In this document: piece by piece, positions 34,560-48,753 of the stretch
Numbering within the stretch: the first letter of the stretch is position 1
Layout of the letters: each line of letters starts with the position of its first letter
From: Varroa destructor
Taxonomy: Eukaryota > Arthropoda > Arachnida > Mesostigmata > Varroidae
DNA length: 64,000 nt
Assembly: GCF_002443255.2 (NCBI RefSeq)
Contig: NW_019211457.1
Span: forward strand, 43,423,119 to 43,487,118
Direction: 5' to 3'
Position numbers and translations under genes: made by a program
The notes under the pieces: model-generated
What the model was told of the DNA's origin: nothing
Databases searched by the model: none
Seen by the model: only the letters and a program-made list of their open reading frames with translations

Positions 34560-35030
34560 GAGAACATTAATGGGTCGAGTCGGCAAGGACCGACATCAAG
34601 TAGACAAAACGAAGTCAGGTCACTTTTCGCTCCCTTAACAAACGTTCTGGTAGACCCAGTCAAGCTTTGGCAGGCGTCGAATATACGTTAGACGACCGTT
34701 AGGGTCGGCCTTTAGCCGATGTCAAATGGCCATTCGAACATCGACCCGCTCTTTGAGCGATCCTTTAGAAACCCCTAGAGCTCGAATCGGCTTTTGGTCG
34801 ATTTCTGATAGACGTTTTTAGAATCTCCACTGTCATCATTGAAACAGATATGGTTAGGGTCAAACCGGTATTTAGTTGATGACGTAGCAAAATCATCATT
34901 TTTGGCCATTTGACCCCAAAGTACCAAATTTTCAATAGATACCAGGAAAATGGTACGCCCACATCAAAGTATTTTTTGTTTAGTAATTTTGACGTTTTTG
35001 GAAAAAATTTCTAATGTTCGTACATATGTC
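34560..35030. other. Segment with four short stem-loops, possible old repeat
   Basis: Between 34579 and 34802 four stem-loops occur. GTCGG/CCGAC is at 34579-34594, GTCGGC/GCCGAT at 34704-34720 (outer G-T pair), CGCTC/GAGCG at 34747-34759 and ATCGGC/GTCGAT at 34786-34802 (one G-T pair). The first, second and fourth share a TCGG-type stem, and a similar tail follows in the first and fourth (ATCAAGTAGAC versus TTCTGATAGAC). The flanking 34810-34990 has a more even composition than its surroundings and a 65-codon minus-strand frame (34765-34962), but I could not identify it. A diverged repeat or element fragment is my inference. Confidence 0.4.
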
Positions 35031-35332
35031 TTCAAACACAAATAAAAATAGTCTGCTCCAAGTTGTTCATTTTTATAATTGGCACATATAAATAATTTCA
35101 AAAAACAATACCCAGAAAAGCGTCAAATCTAATTCGTGTCCCAGAAAATATATTACAGTATAGCGTAAATTATTGTGGTTTAATGATATAAAACGTATAT
35201 CGACCGCGTCAGATAAAACTGAAAGTAACAATCTGTGTTCCTGAAGAACTGTTTCCATATATATAGACAGCAAATTATCTAGCTGACCCCGAAGTCATAG
35301 TTGTAGGCCGGCCACTTTTTAGATGCCTGTCT

Positions 35333-35335
<3 letters not shown>

Positions 35336-35365
<30 letters not shown>
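35336..35365. repeat. (AT)15 microsatellite
   Basis: Fifteen uninterrupted AT units. Confidence 0.97.
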
Positions 35366-35368
<3 letters not shown>

Positions 35369-37556
35369 AAATATTGATACGCAATGAGAAAATGGCGTCA
35401 TTATTATGACATCAAAAATTTTTCAGAATCAGCGAGTATTTAAATAATCGCTGTTGTGTCGCAGCATAACATGTGATTCCGACTGCGTGAGTGAGTAAGC
35501 AGAAAGCCTTTCGGGATACAGGCAATATCCCGGTCTCGGTTTTCACCATTGCCAGTTATGCGATCTAGATTAGAGTGGAGCATCATCTTGAAGGAAAGGG
35601 TTAGGCGCGGGCCTTCGGTTCGCTTTCGTCAGACGAAGGGTAACGGATGACACATCATGCGGAAAATTACGCCACCGTCCTCCAACGCGCTCGCCCCTCG
35701 CCCTCATCCTGTCATATTCTCTTCCCGTGTTTGTTGTTCCTGCAGCGTCGCCCTTTGCTTCTCTGCGGTAATGGTTATCCAGACGTCTCCCTCTTATAGT
35801 ACCCGTAAGCGTTCTCAGACGTTAAAACATTTTCCGACGTTCGTGTCATCATTCCGCGATTAGATACCCGGGTTACCTTTTTGCCCTTTATGCCTTGCAT
35901 GAGGCTGACACTGCAAGCTGAATTACAAACAGTAAGACAACTATGTCTATTGGAACTATTATAGTAATGAATTGTATTGATGGTTATGATAAGCAGACAC
36001 AACATATTTCCATAGCTTTATCCTGTCCAGGGGTAAATAATTTATATTCATTAATATAGAAAATGCTGCCGCAGGCTATAGGCGCTCAGGCCTAATCAAA
36101 GAGCGACCAGGGGTTAAGTTTTGTAATAACCAAGGTAGTTAGAGTTTGTGGGGTACAGTAGTTGCAGAAAGTACAAATTATCCCCCAGTAAGTGTAATTA
36201 AGTAACGAACGGTATCCGACTGAAATGGCTGCACGGGAGTGTGCGATAATCCTGAAAAAACGTGCGGAACGAGATTGTATAATGTATGTTTTTATAGGCA
36301 AAAACACATGGTACTATATGTCGCCGAAGTTCTGGAACGAAATACGGGGTCGAGGTTTCTTCGCTAGGCTGCACAAGGGATTTTTCCAGGGGGATATGAA
36401 TTTTAATTTAAGTAATTAAGTTAGTTGAGTATGAGCAATTAGTTTGCAAAGATTCACTTTATTTCTCGACAATAGGTATTTGCCAACTCGTTCCAGGGGG
36501 CTAGAAATCAAGCACGCTAACGCTCTTTTGCGTGAGTTGTAGGAATATGAAAATAATTGTTCGTGTGGGACAAGAAGACTTTTCAAAATAGAGCTCGTTT
36601 AAAAGAAACATTAGCCACACAGCTCATTGAAAATTTCCTTTGGGATAGGAAAGATCTTCGCAAAGGTGTTACATAGAGAAACTGTGTTTTCCAGAAACAT
36701 CTGTGAAGTAGACTTTATATAAAGCGTTAATTCATCCGCAGAGCGTCCACTGATTACAATAGAGGTATTGACTGTCGTAAAAGGACTATTGTTGCGGAAA
36801 TCCAATGGTACGCATCGCGCACCTTGTGTAGTTAGTGATACTAATGGGACATAAAGGCTCGGCAAGGACTGGCAAATCGATTTCTGCCATGACCTCTATC
36901 CTGAACTCGGCGTAACTGAGATTCAAAGTTACTTAGATTTAGAACTAAGGAGACCGTGGAACAGGTCATCAGATATGCTAATTGCGACATAGCAAACCGG
37001 CTGCTTCTATTTCATTCGTTGGAAATAAGGCATACAGTCTGCTTGAACTGTGACTCTATAAAAGCTTTTCGAGCTTTTTACCATCATGACGTACTGTAAT
37101 GTGTCAAGCAAAACATAAAGTGTCAGCGTTCGAATGAAGGTTAGCAAAAGACAGTTAGTGGATGCGTCTCCGACAGATACATTGGCGCACTACTTTCAGC
37201 CGCTGTAAATAGGGCAGTAATATCTGATGATATCTTCAACTACTTAGTCATTCTACATCACGCTAACTCTTACGGTACAGGAGTGACAAGTCAATGAGTG
37301 CACACCATTCGAATCCGGCAGACCTAATCACAATTAGCTGGAATTAGTTGAAATAGCCTGCCACCAATAGACAATTGTAGGTCAATCCGGGGCTTGGTAT
37401 AATATTGTAAGTAGTATGCCAGAAGGGAATCAGTAACAGCGCGCACGGGATCACACCTCCAGACGCAGCCTAAGCTTGTCTATCTTGTCGTGCTTCTTAA
37501 ATAAGTGACGAGTAGAATATTCATAATACCCAACTAACCATGACGTACTGACTTTG

Positions 37557-37570
37557 TATATATATATATA
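37557..37570. repeat. (TA)7 microsatellite
   Basis: Seven TA units preceded by CTTTG. Confidence 0.85.
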
Positions 37571-39820
37571 TTGTGGTGTTTTTAAGATACAAAACTTTTC
37601 AGCGATGTACACCAAATCAAACTGTTTGTCACCAAGCTTTACCTTCAACCAACTGCCTTACGCACAGATAGCCCCGTGTACCTTGTCTTCACCTTTCAGA
37701 AATTTGATGGGCCGAGACGCTTTTTATAGCATTTCATTTTCCGGCAGGAAGCTGCCGGTCGACCAGACATGTTGTAGCGTCTTAGATATACTGCATTAAT
37801 GCTTATACGCTCGAGTTCAGCTACGGCGTTCACATTCCGTCACAGGCTCTGACAAAGGCCCAAAAAAGCTCTAGCCTACTATAAAAACAATGCGAGATTA
37901 ATATATACATTAATTGAGCTTGCTTTTCTGGTCGCTAAATGTTCGCCTGGGTATCCGAGCGAACCTCTTAACGATACACCAATGAAGATATGCTTCTGTG
38001 CATTTTGAGCTCTTGATTCGTGTGCTTATTTGGTAGAATTGAAGAGCTGCGCGACACGTAGTCTACCGTTGCGTGCGTCATCAGGTTATCAGCCAAGCAT
38101 AAAATACCTTTACCTAATTTGAAGCAAAAAAAAATATATCATTTCCGAATGGCTGTTCTGGCATCACCTAATCCTGGATGAAGAGAACACGCATAATACA
38201 AGGGCCGCCTGTGAGTGCGCACGTGCCTATGTCTGTTGTAGGTCTGCAAGCGTCCGCTCACAGCATCCGTGAGCATGACCGTAACGCGTGCTAACTGTGA
38301 TAGGCGCGTATGGTGAAGATGGCACAAAAGGAAGAGCAAGAGAATCTACTTCCAAATCAATGTATGCATAACAAAAGGCCGTAGCTAGTTAGCTTCTTCT
38401 AACAAAAATTTAACATCACCGAAATTACGATAAATATGACATAGCAGCTCTATACATTAGACACAGTCAGGGTCAGATAATTTCTATTGTTCACTTATAC
38501 TCATTACAGCTTTGTATGAACTCTACTGAGGGTAAACACGATTCGCAGATAATAAAACTGTAATTATCTATTATAATTATTCTACGCTGACGCTTGATAA
38601 TGTGTCTGTTTTCTATTTTCTAGTTTGGTCACACACAGCTCTTCAAAGCCGACCAACATCGGAAATACGATACAGGGAAAAGCAATAATCCTATATATGA
38701 CAATCATACTTGTCAAGTTAAGGGGAGACCCTTATGTAATGCGCAGCCTATAATATCCTAATGCAACGCCTTCTTACTTCATTGCGTTGCACAATTTAGC
38801 GATAATTTTTTTTTGCATGAAAATAACTTCAATGTCAGAACATTATACACATTTGAAGGCCGTATTGAGATGTCTACATGTTGTTCATAAAGCCGTCTCT
38901 CTACAGTCAGTGTGGTAAACGACAAGCAATTACTATTAGAACTCCGTAACGTTAAACAAATGTCCCATTTGAGATTCTGGGTTTTTCCTCTGTGTATCTA
39001 TCCTATTTATGCAGTTCTTTGTCGAATGGGTCTATGCTATAATATCGAAGTGTCCGACCAAGTTCTAAACAACGAATGTTCATGTATGTGGATACATGAG
39101 TCTATCCAGAACAGGTTTGACGCTGTTATAATCCTGTTTAATATATGACAGATACCTGCGCAGGCTGAAATATACAGGCGAGATGCCTCAGGTGAGTAAA
39201 TGTCAACGATGTACATAGGCCTTATGGCACATCAACGTTCCTTTTACAGAACAAAATGTAAACATTTTATTCTGTAATTATTATTATTTTTGCTATAGAT
39301 ACTTTCAAATAGAAAAATTCGTACAATGGTTAAAGTTTTGGGAAAGGGTCAAGGCTATTCTTTCGAGCCCTATAGCATAACTTCTCTGTAAAGAAAAAAG
39401 ACCTAAACTGCACCGTTTTTGAAAAAGAAACGTTTTTATTAGGGAATCAGGTTTTTACAATAGATGTGAATCTGATATTTTGTATAAGCGTAACTGCTGG
39501 ATTTCCTTACGACCAAATTTCAAAGTAGGCCACTATTGCGTTTCAGTAAGTTGACTTCAAAAATAATTTATTTCTCAATAATTGCTTTGCATATCCTAAA
39601 GCTACAGCCTCTAGCACTTATTGAGGAACGAATTGCGTTCTAAAGTAAAAGTTAATCCATTGAATCATACCATACGATCGCTTCTAGCTACATATTTCGC
39701 GGATCATAAATTTGGATATATCTTTTTTAATCCTAAATAGTTGTGAATCATAACATCTAGCCGAATATTTGGTAGGAGAATTTTCATCTTCCGGAAGGTG
39801 GCCCTTCCTGCGTAGCTTTA

Positions 39821-39852
39821 GTGAGTGAGTGACTGAGTGAGTGAGTGAGTGA
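39821..39852. repeat. (GTGA)8 microsatellite, one variant unit
   Basis: Eight tetranucleotide units of GTGA, with one unit read as CTGA (GAGTGACTGAGTGA). A T7 run follows after GACC. It is the only sizeable tetranucleotide array apart from the GCCT/GCCC one. Its closeness to a T run might mark the end of a retroposed copy, but no body was recognised. Confidence 0.93.
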
Positions 39853-40199
39853 CCTTTTTTTGCACAAGTTATTAGTGACCATAGCTTGAGTCCATATAAA
39901 CTTAACTTGTAAGCCTATATAGGCCGTATACGTATGCGTTCTTTATTGATATTTCCCCGGAAGTTGTTGAACTATTATAAGTCCATTTCGGGTCTACCAC
40001 AGCAGCAGCTGTTCTGGTCATTCGAATCAGATAAATGCTAGCCTGATTCTTTCTATTTATAATGCGTATATTATAGAATAACATCGTAAAGCCCATACCA
40101 GGAACGGCACCTGTTAATTAAGGGCATTTATCGTAGCATCACATAGACAGATTCTATCGAACGTGCCAAGCGAGCAAACAGAACTCAAGTAACAGCTTG

Positions 40200-43100
40200 T
40201 ATCACTAGAATCCTATTACCCTATTTTTGAGAATAGCGCTCTACCTTCTGATTTCTCGACTGTGTCCGTAGATCGCGCGTTCCCCGCCGTAGGTGCTGCC
40301 ACCGCTGTAGTGAAACAGCACAATACCCGCCAGATCCCAACCCAGGATACGGATGGCACTGTCGACCTCTCATAATACTGCGGCGAAATGCCTAATAATT
40401 AGGGTCTTCTGAAGGAATCCTACGAAGGTGGCCTACCAGTGTTCAACTAATGCAATAAGAATCGCAAGCTAGGGACATTTTGAATAACAATGAAATCTAT
40501 GGCGTGGCTAGTTCACTGCATGTATACAACCGTTCACCGTATGCAGTCATAACATACGTACGCTATAGTTGCATATGATGCTTGTGTTTAAGGAACCCTT
40601 ATCAAATTCAATGGAAGCAAATCGAAACGTTTTTACGTCTACGGCGGGGAACATTTATATGCGCATCGCTACATATTGCCGACTGCAGTTTTCTCTTGAG
40701 CTCCGCGCGTACTTGTACTCAAGTGCACATATTTGTTTAGTATGTGTGGATACGGTCATAACAAAAGCAGCTGTTCCCGCTTATTCTGCACCGCTACTAC
40801 CACGCACGTGTCACTTCCACGGTAGAACAGAAATCTGAACTGCTGCCACTACCCACGAGAATCTGGACGGGAAGTGTGTCACTACGGCCAACCGGTCTGT
40901 GCTCCCTCGAATGTCACAAAAACTTTAAAACACAGTTAGAGGGTTCGGGAGTTTGTTCTTATCCGCTAAAACCTGCATACTTTTCTGGTATTTCCTCGAT
41001 GTATCCGAATTTGTTGGTGCTCCCCCATTGAAGATATGTAGAAGTCGTCTATTTGCAATAGCTGCGTTGCACAGGTTTGAGTAGTTTGGTCACATTAGAT
41101 GTGAATCAGTCTGGCGGGATGCTAATGCACTCCCTTACAGCTGAACTTTAGGTTGAATTATTTTTGTCGGTGGTAGCATCAATAAAGTTATCAAAAATGA
41201 CATCATGAACCTCATGAATATCATACTGTTGCTTTATGAACGATTATGTATTGATCTTTGATGAGTTTTTTTTCATTAATTTTAAATTCAAGACAACAAA
41301 TGAGAAAGATAATGTCTAGATAACACTTATCTTTATGTACAACCTAATTATGAACACTGCTCAGGGCTTTTATTCCAAGTTGATAACTGATAATAACTGA
41401 ACTAACTGGGGGTTATCATGGAAAATATTTTTTCCCGCCTTGATACGTTTCAGCACCGGTACCTACGCGAAAAATTTCCTATGTTCTGAGAGCATTTTTT
41501 TCAATGCAAATTTTATTTTACATTTTTTTTTATTACTACTGTGTTTTAGTACTATTACTGTGCAATAGTTTATCTTAAGATTCTTCATTTGTACAGTAAA
41601 AATAAAGCAAAAGTGCAATTTGGACACTTTTTGAAAGTTTCTCAACTACGATTACGTTCTAGATCTAGGCTCAAATTTGCTTACACCATTTGAGGAACAT
41701 ATATATCTAAAACCTCTGCGACTTTAAGTATTCGTTATATCAGGTTGAAGACTAAAAAAATACAATTTGATCAACAATAGACCTTTATAGCAAAATACGC
41801 CAAGCAGACTACATTTTTAATAAATTACATCGTAATCGAAATGTTTATTTTGTATCATCCTTAGATCATTCGGCTTCCCCTTTCGCGCTTTACATAGGAA
41901 ATAAAGCACAGCGTATTTGAACACCGTACTGATCTATCCCACAAACTGGATTCATTTAGATGAGCCATAATATAGATTTCAATGAACTAGGAAAATATTA
42001 TACGCTTCACAAGGCCTCAATTGATATAGAACTTCAGCTTCAAGCTTACGTTCCCCTAACTCTAGGTTTCAACTTTCTTTTGTTGGATTTCACAGATTGA
42101 TTACACTTTGCATTGGGTAGATGCTGACATGCCACAGAATCCAATATCGTAATAGTATCCTTTTTTTTTTTTCAAAGATCGCATTAAAAACGTTTAGCTC
42201 ACGTGGTCACATAGTTATTTTTGCCTAGCTAGCAAAATCACTTTATATAACCAAAGCTCTTATATTACTTAGTTATTAGATATTTTAATTTGAACTGAAA
42301 AAAAAACATTTTTTTTTATATTCTCGTAAAAATATTCCTGACATTTTCCTTGTTTTTTTTCTTTGAATACATTTTTCTGGTCGACTTGCCATTTTCGCGC
42401 GACTTATCAGGTCGCACTCCTTAAAAGCAGCTATTTCAAGATGATAGAAAGTCCTGATCCCTCTAAATATAACGAATCATCGCTAACTCCTCTAAGTTCG
42501 TCCTATCGCTGGCTTCACAGAAATCATCTTTCGACAAGTGGTTTTCCAAGAAAAAGCAAGCAGCAATAATAAATATCGTGCTCAACTGATAAATTATAGA
42601 AAACAAAATAATCATCCATACACATGCATGCATCACGTGGCCATACAGTATGTGGTATTTCTATTTTGGGTGTGGTGGCTGGTCTCGAGATTATGATGGC
42701 TGAACAGGCCATCTTCCTGCTATGGTCTCTTTTTGGTAGGTTTTACCACAAAATGAAATGTTTCTTACTTCGACTTTGCATACAAATAACAATGACTTCT
42801 ATATGTACACTTTGCACAGTGATCTCGTCCATAGCATATTGTTAGGATGATTCCCAACAGTGTCTTAGAGCAACGAGCCACGCTTGTTCAACAAGGACTT
42901 TCAGGATGCGGCCTATTACGGCTAATTCATGGATAGCTTTGTACATTCTGACCTGATTCGCAGATAGTATGGAATCTTCAATGAGCAATCATACTCTTGT
43001 GATGTCTTCTAGCCTCCGCCTGCACTTAGGCTCTTTGGAAGGCGTATGCGTCCGATCTCTCTTTTTCTAAATCAGTCTATATTAATTAATTAGACAATAT

Positions 43101-46100
43101 AATTTGTTTTCCAGACGAGAAAGTGTAGTAAGATATGCGTGTACGGCTGAATTAGCAGTGGTTTTGCATTAGAAGAATGATGGGGTGTGTACTTCGCGCT
43201 CTGTACGTTTGATTACTGTATAGAGACCCATTGTAAAGAAGCGGCGAATGAAAAAGAAGATCTTTAGGAAGAAGTTAAGCTTGACTAAACGGTGGTGTCC
43301 CTCATTAACTTTGGCCTGATCTTGTTTTTGTTTGTTGAAGAATCCTCTTGTTGTAACAGATATTTATATTTTTAGTATTATTATTGTGGATAATTACATC
43401 AGCTGCGACAGTATTATATTATTACCTTAATGAAATAGTATACAAGTAATAAGACATATTACTTATAATTTATCATTTTTAGAAGATTACTTTTTGGTCC
43501 GTCGTTATATCGTCACGTTATTTATCTATGATTAAATTGTACAATTATATCTATTGAATAATGTGGTCAATACGCTAGTTTTATCCTAGCATCGTCAAGA
43601 CAATATCGATAAATATTCAAAGTTCTAAGGATCACAAAGGTCACTTCTATTATTTTATAAACCAGAATATCGTATATCGTATACAGACGTAACTCAAACA
43701 AAGCGTCACAGCGCGTAACTTTTCATTAATCTATATTTAGGACATAAACGCAAGACATCCGAACACCTAACAAAATTATAGCATGTTGGGAAAACACTAC
43801 ATACACACCTTGGCCTTGCTTTCCACCTATCTGCGACGAGTTGTTCTCGATCTCTACGTATGTATATAATTGTACCTGAACGCGTATCTAGATGTACTTG
43901 TCTGTGTCAGCCATAATTGACCACCTGTTTCGTTACAATTAAGAGTACTGGTTATTTTGGACTTATTCCAGCTGGATCTGTTTGTTCCTATTTACGTTGT
44001 CGCATATTGGCATCGGCGTCGATTGCGAAGCGGTGCCAATCCGGGAGTTTGCCTATTTTATTTTCCTCTCTCTTCCTCTACTTCTATCCCATAACCACAG
44101 GTGTTTATGACTTAGCCGAGGAATCCAACGGTAGCTATTGTTTAGCACGACTACTGGTGCTATTGCTACCAAATGATGCTGTTGCCTAGAGAAGCACGCA
44201 CATTCATCGCTCCTTTTTGATTTGCACGCAGTGCGGGTACTGGCATGTTAAATCGGCTTCGCACATAGCTAGGTGATCAAGGACCAACAGCCAGCTGAGT
44301 GAAAAATCTGATTATCTCGCATGATTTCTTTAGAGCAGACTTGCTACGGAATAGGCAATGCACTGCCTGTTCAGTGGGATCACTGCCCCAACCTGCTTTG
44401 AACTTCTATGGTGACGATAGGTCGAATAGCTGAGGCGCCGATGTTCAGTGGTAGACGCAAAAACGGCCTTCATTTCATAGCTATACCAATGATAACTGGG
44501 ATGTAACGGGTGTTGCGAAGCGTTTCATCGAGCGATATTTTCGTATATTATTGTTGTTCCCTTACATACACACTGTTTAAAGGACAAATAAAGGCTGTAC
44601 GCGCGCAAAAAAACACCTTGTATGCATTGTTCCAATTAGTGTCCTGTATCGTCAATATTAAGTATCCTGAACATCATACAAGTAAGTTTTTTAGAAAGTT
44701 AGTCGATTTCAACAGTCGGGCAATGTACGTCGTGCATTTTCAGCTATCGGTATAATGATTTGAAAGAACAGTACTATGCAAGTAGATCTTATTGTTAGTG
44801 TAAAAAATTTTTTTGTTACCTACTATTCTTTGTTAACTAACATGACGGAACGAACACCAAAACATGGAAAACTAGCCATCGTTATTTCGAACTACGTAGA
44901 TGTGATCAATCGTCGTAAATACACAGATAACCACTTCTTGTAAATTTATTTTATATTCTGGTATGGTAGTTGAAGATGACTTAATCTGTGCGTGGCCTGT
45001 ATGCATAGCCATCCGCAAGCTTATTGTAGAATTCCCATGCCCCTTATACCTTTGAATTCCCATATACAATGTCATGCCAGGTTATGCTAAACAGTGCGCT
45101 TCGTTTGACTTAATTCCCTCTTTTCTACGATTGCTCTGGCTGTGAAATTCTCGGTCACCAACGTATTTTCTACTGGGCGATAAGCCCAGAACAATTTGCA
45201 GAGTCCTACTTTTTATAGCATCCACGTTCTGAAACTGGTTAACCAGATCCGTTTTAGGTTTACTTTATGCAATGCGCTATTATTAGCAACACGTTCATTG
45301 TGGATAGAGGTTTTCTGGGGTCTCTGGTAGAAGCGGGGTTAGCATGCTTTGCCTTTGTTTGCTTACCCTACTTTTTGTCAGTTTTTGCTTAATGTCAGAC
45401 CCCTCGGTAAGATCATTCTAAGTTATTTCGTTGTAAGTGCGAAATTGGACTTCTGGTCTCGGCAATAATGTTTGGATCATTTTAACCTTACGACTCGCGC
45501 AAGCTAAAGTGATAAAACGAGAGAACAGAGCCAAAACTTTGGATGTTGCCTAGGTCTATTTCCGATTCAATGTTCAAAGTTCGTATTTGAAATTCTTATT
45601 ATATAAACTCAATTAAAATCATATAAGGGTAGGAAAATTCTAGAGATCCGAAAAAGTTTTTTTGCGAAACTTTGAACGTTTTACTGAACCTTATCAAACG
45701 CTTCCTCAATATCGAACAGTATTGCATAAACTAAGTGCGTTCTGTGACAAATAGTCACTGTTCTAGATCCTCTACTACTGCTTGGCATGAACGCCTAGGA
45801 GGAAACAGTGTTAGTTATCTGATATTTCTGATAGGCAATGTACTAATTGTCTAAAGGCTATCAATGCGGTCATTATTTTAAGGACATGGTGGCCAATGCG
45901 ATTACTCACGTGTCCTGTTTTCTTTAAAGATAAAAGATCGAATAAAGCATCTCCATTTCTGCAATAACTTTCGTTCTTTCAGTACCTTCATCATTAATCG
46001 TGTAAATATTGGAATTAGATTCTAGTTATCTGTATGCCCCTTCAGTGACTGTACTTTCTTTTTGATCATATTGACTAAACCCATAGGTGTACCAGTCCAC

Positions 46101-48750
46101 TGCGTCATGGTAGAGGCTATCTTCTTTAGATCAAGTCTCGTCAAAGTATTCGATCAGAAATGACAGCCTTACTAGTTGCATAGACCCTGCCCTATAAGGT
46201 GTCACCTGGAAGATCTGTAGTTTTATTTCTTCTAAAAGACACAATATAATAGTACTAATGACTAATGCTCAAACAGCTTTTTTCTTTTTTTTCCGATAAA
46301 CTAGTTTTTTTGTCAATGGAACTTTTTGCGGACCTATTTCTAATCCACAATGGCCGTATCTGATATCTATTTTGCTCTTCTACAACCTCTTCTGCTTTAC
46401 CGTTGTGCATTTTAATGAAGCGTCTTCTGAATACAACAGTTTTTGGCTTCACTGCCAGCATCATTTCCACGCTAACTCCGGAGCCTATTCTCTATACGTT
46501 CAGCAGCCCATCAGAGAAACGTTTTATCCGTGGAACATTTTCATCTGATTTCATTGGACGTATGTGCTTACATTGTGCCGACCCCCAGGTCCATTCAATA
46601 TACGCAGGCTTGGTTGGTAGTACTGAAAACCCTATTAATAATAACAAACTATAATAACAGAACTAGAATTAGCCCCAGAACCACGACGTGTATGGGCAGC
46701 TGTTATATGTTAAGATTCGCAGTAGCAAGTTGAGGACAAGTCCTCGCATTAGCTTTATTGTAACAAACCTTGTATTAGTGTATGTATACGCCAGAAAAGG
46801 TTACTTTCCCTTTATTATCTCCCACTATTTTTCCCCCTCTGTACCCCAGTTTTTTCCTACATATACGAACTAGTCATTTTTTGCCTTATGAGTGCGGTCC
46901 GAGACAAACTGATTCGGTACTGCAACCTCTGTCGTAAGTATCAAATCCCGTATAAACTGTTTTCCAGTCATTGAAGATTGAGCCCATTGATCTCGTTTGT
47001 ACACCTGAAGACCATAACGGTATATCTCACAAGGTGAACGTGGCAAAGGCTACTAATGAATATATATTCATCTATTTTGCATTACCGTTGTTTTTTTTTG
47101 GTGAGGCTCGCAGCTTACTGTGAAATCTGTCTAACTTAGCATCACTGAAAAAAAGGTGTATACTGGAGAGACGGGATCTTCAGATCCGGAATGAGGTTGA
47201 ACGGTACAAACAGTGCAATATCGGCACTCTATCTATAGGCTCAGAAAAGTAGCCCATTTTAGTAGTTATAACTGATACTTTGAACCGTAATGTGGCAATT
47301 CATCTTTTGATTAAAAAAGGAAAACCTTTTACTTGGTATCTGCTATTATCGAAACGTTGCAGATGTACTCTAATCACGGCTATGCAGCTGGATGGTACTT
47401 TAATTGTGCAGTGTCTTTCTAGTCGATTATAAAATGCTACTATTATAATATAGAGTGCATAGGTAAAAACATCGAATGAACAAAGTTAAATGAAAAAGTC
47501 GTTGTTTCGTCCTAGAACCCAAATGGGCTTCAGCATAAACTTACTGGCATGTGTTTGCTAATTATTTCTAGAATCCTTTGTTCTACCGTCAAATAAAAGT
47601 TTAGAAAAAACAAAGTTTTCTGGCCCGCTTTGCCGCTATGCGGCCCGTTGTCGGCAGCTCGTTTCGGGTGAACGAACCTTGTCATCCATCCGCGAAGAAG
47701 CTCGAAAGGTTAACACAGCTGATCAGACGTACTATGATGGATGCCCAGTAAGGTTTCATGAAACTATGCTGCTGTACTACCTAGTTCATAGTGTTTTTCT
47801 CTTGGTACCCTCTCCACAGTTGGTACAACCTTACAGATAGATTTGCATTTTCCTTATACACCTTCCTTAGGTTTTAAGGCTTCCAAGCTATCATAGAAAT
47901 TCGTCATGTTCTAATGCTGCCCTAGTGTTCTAATGTATCGGTGAGGTTTAAGCAAAAACCATAACCTCTGACAAACGATTCGTTGCCCGTCAGCCCACAA
48001 CTACGTAGACTATCATTCTGAATAATTAATAACAACTTTCAATAAAAACATTCAATACTCACGACAGTTTCAACACTGTAAGAAAACGAGCCGATGAAAT
48101 CAACAAATAATAATCATCTACAATATAACGATTTCCAGCACCAGAACTAAAGGTCGTAAAATGGTAAATGCTATTTTGTTGACCTGTTTGCCACAGCGCC
48201 CGTATTACAGAACGGGTAAACAAACAAGCTCGAAAGTACACTGATTTCAGTATCTTCTGCTACCTATTCACTGCGGCCGTTTGTATAAACAAGTGTGCAT
48301 CTTATGATGGCGCAGATCCACCGAGGACCTGTCGAAGTACAACTGAAAACTCTATGATTTTCAGTGTCGACGAAATTACTATTTCTGTTGGATGAAAGCA
48401 ATTCATAAAATGCAATTTGTTTTGAAATACGCGCCACACTGGGCCGGCTATTTTTGTCTTCATCAGATTTTATCCATTAATTCGTTCGACTGTTGTTTCG
48501 CGATGTTCTGGTCGTCCTTTATAATATCGCTGACAACCTATTGCTACCCTCGACATTACTTTAAATCATTTAGACATTTCTTTATACTGTCGTTGTACTC
48601 GTCTTAATCACAAGATCAATTCCAGCTAAATACACTGTGTCCGCAATTTTACTCCTGCATCCATGGCACGTATATAATTTTAACTTAGACATTCAACATA
48701 ATAACCATGACAGCACTTTTAACCAACTAGAAAATACAACAGGTACGCCA
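40200..48750. other. Region without recognisable gene
   Basis: Mostly AT-rich; 40250-40400 and 40640-40910 are somewhat richer in G+C. Frames reach 90 aa (43917-44189, +), 89 aa (40569-40838, +) and 83 aa (46403-46654, +), none with a motif. A T12 run lies at 42161-42172, and a 16-base perfect palindrome, ATGAATATATATTCAT, at 47056-47071. I saw no tRNA-like cloverleaf or other RNA gene. Confidence 0.55.
42161..42172. repeat. Poly-T tract (12)
   Basis: Twelve consecutive T after ATCC, in a stretch with other T and A runs (42299-42317). Confidence 0.85.
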
Positions 48751-48752
48751 GG

Positions 48753-48753
<1 letters not shown>

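Larger units (their letters stand above)
30720..34560. other. Region without recognisable gene
   Basis: This stretch is largely AT-rich with no frame above 87 codons. It holds a 13-bp inverted repeat (31009-31056), a T12 run (31585-31596), a T11 run (34060-34070) and short TATATA tracts near 32101 and 32486. I see no RNA gene or mobile-element coding region. Confidence 0.6.
35030..40200. other. Region without recognisable gene
   Basis: AT-rich with frames of at most 84 codons, except for a GC-richer patch near 35580-35760 with a 68-codon frame. It carries (AT)15, (TA)7 and an interrupted (GTGA)8. The 64-codon frame at 36225-36419 (+) has a natural-looking basic/aromatic composition but no motif and is not listed separately. 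Confidence 0.55.

Noticed and set aside
47056..47071. 16-base perfect palindrome ATGAATATATATTCAT.
   Set aside because: AT-rich palindromes of this size are expected by chance in 64 kb. It was noted in the region entry only.
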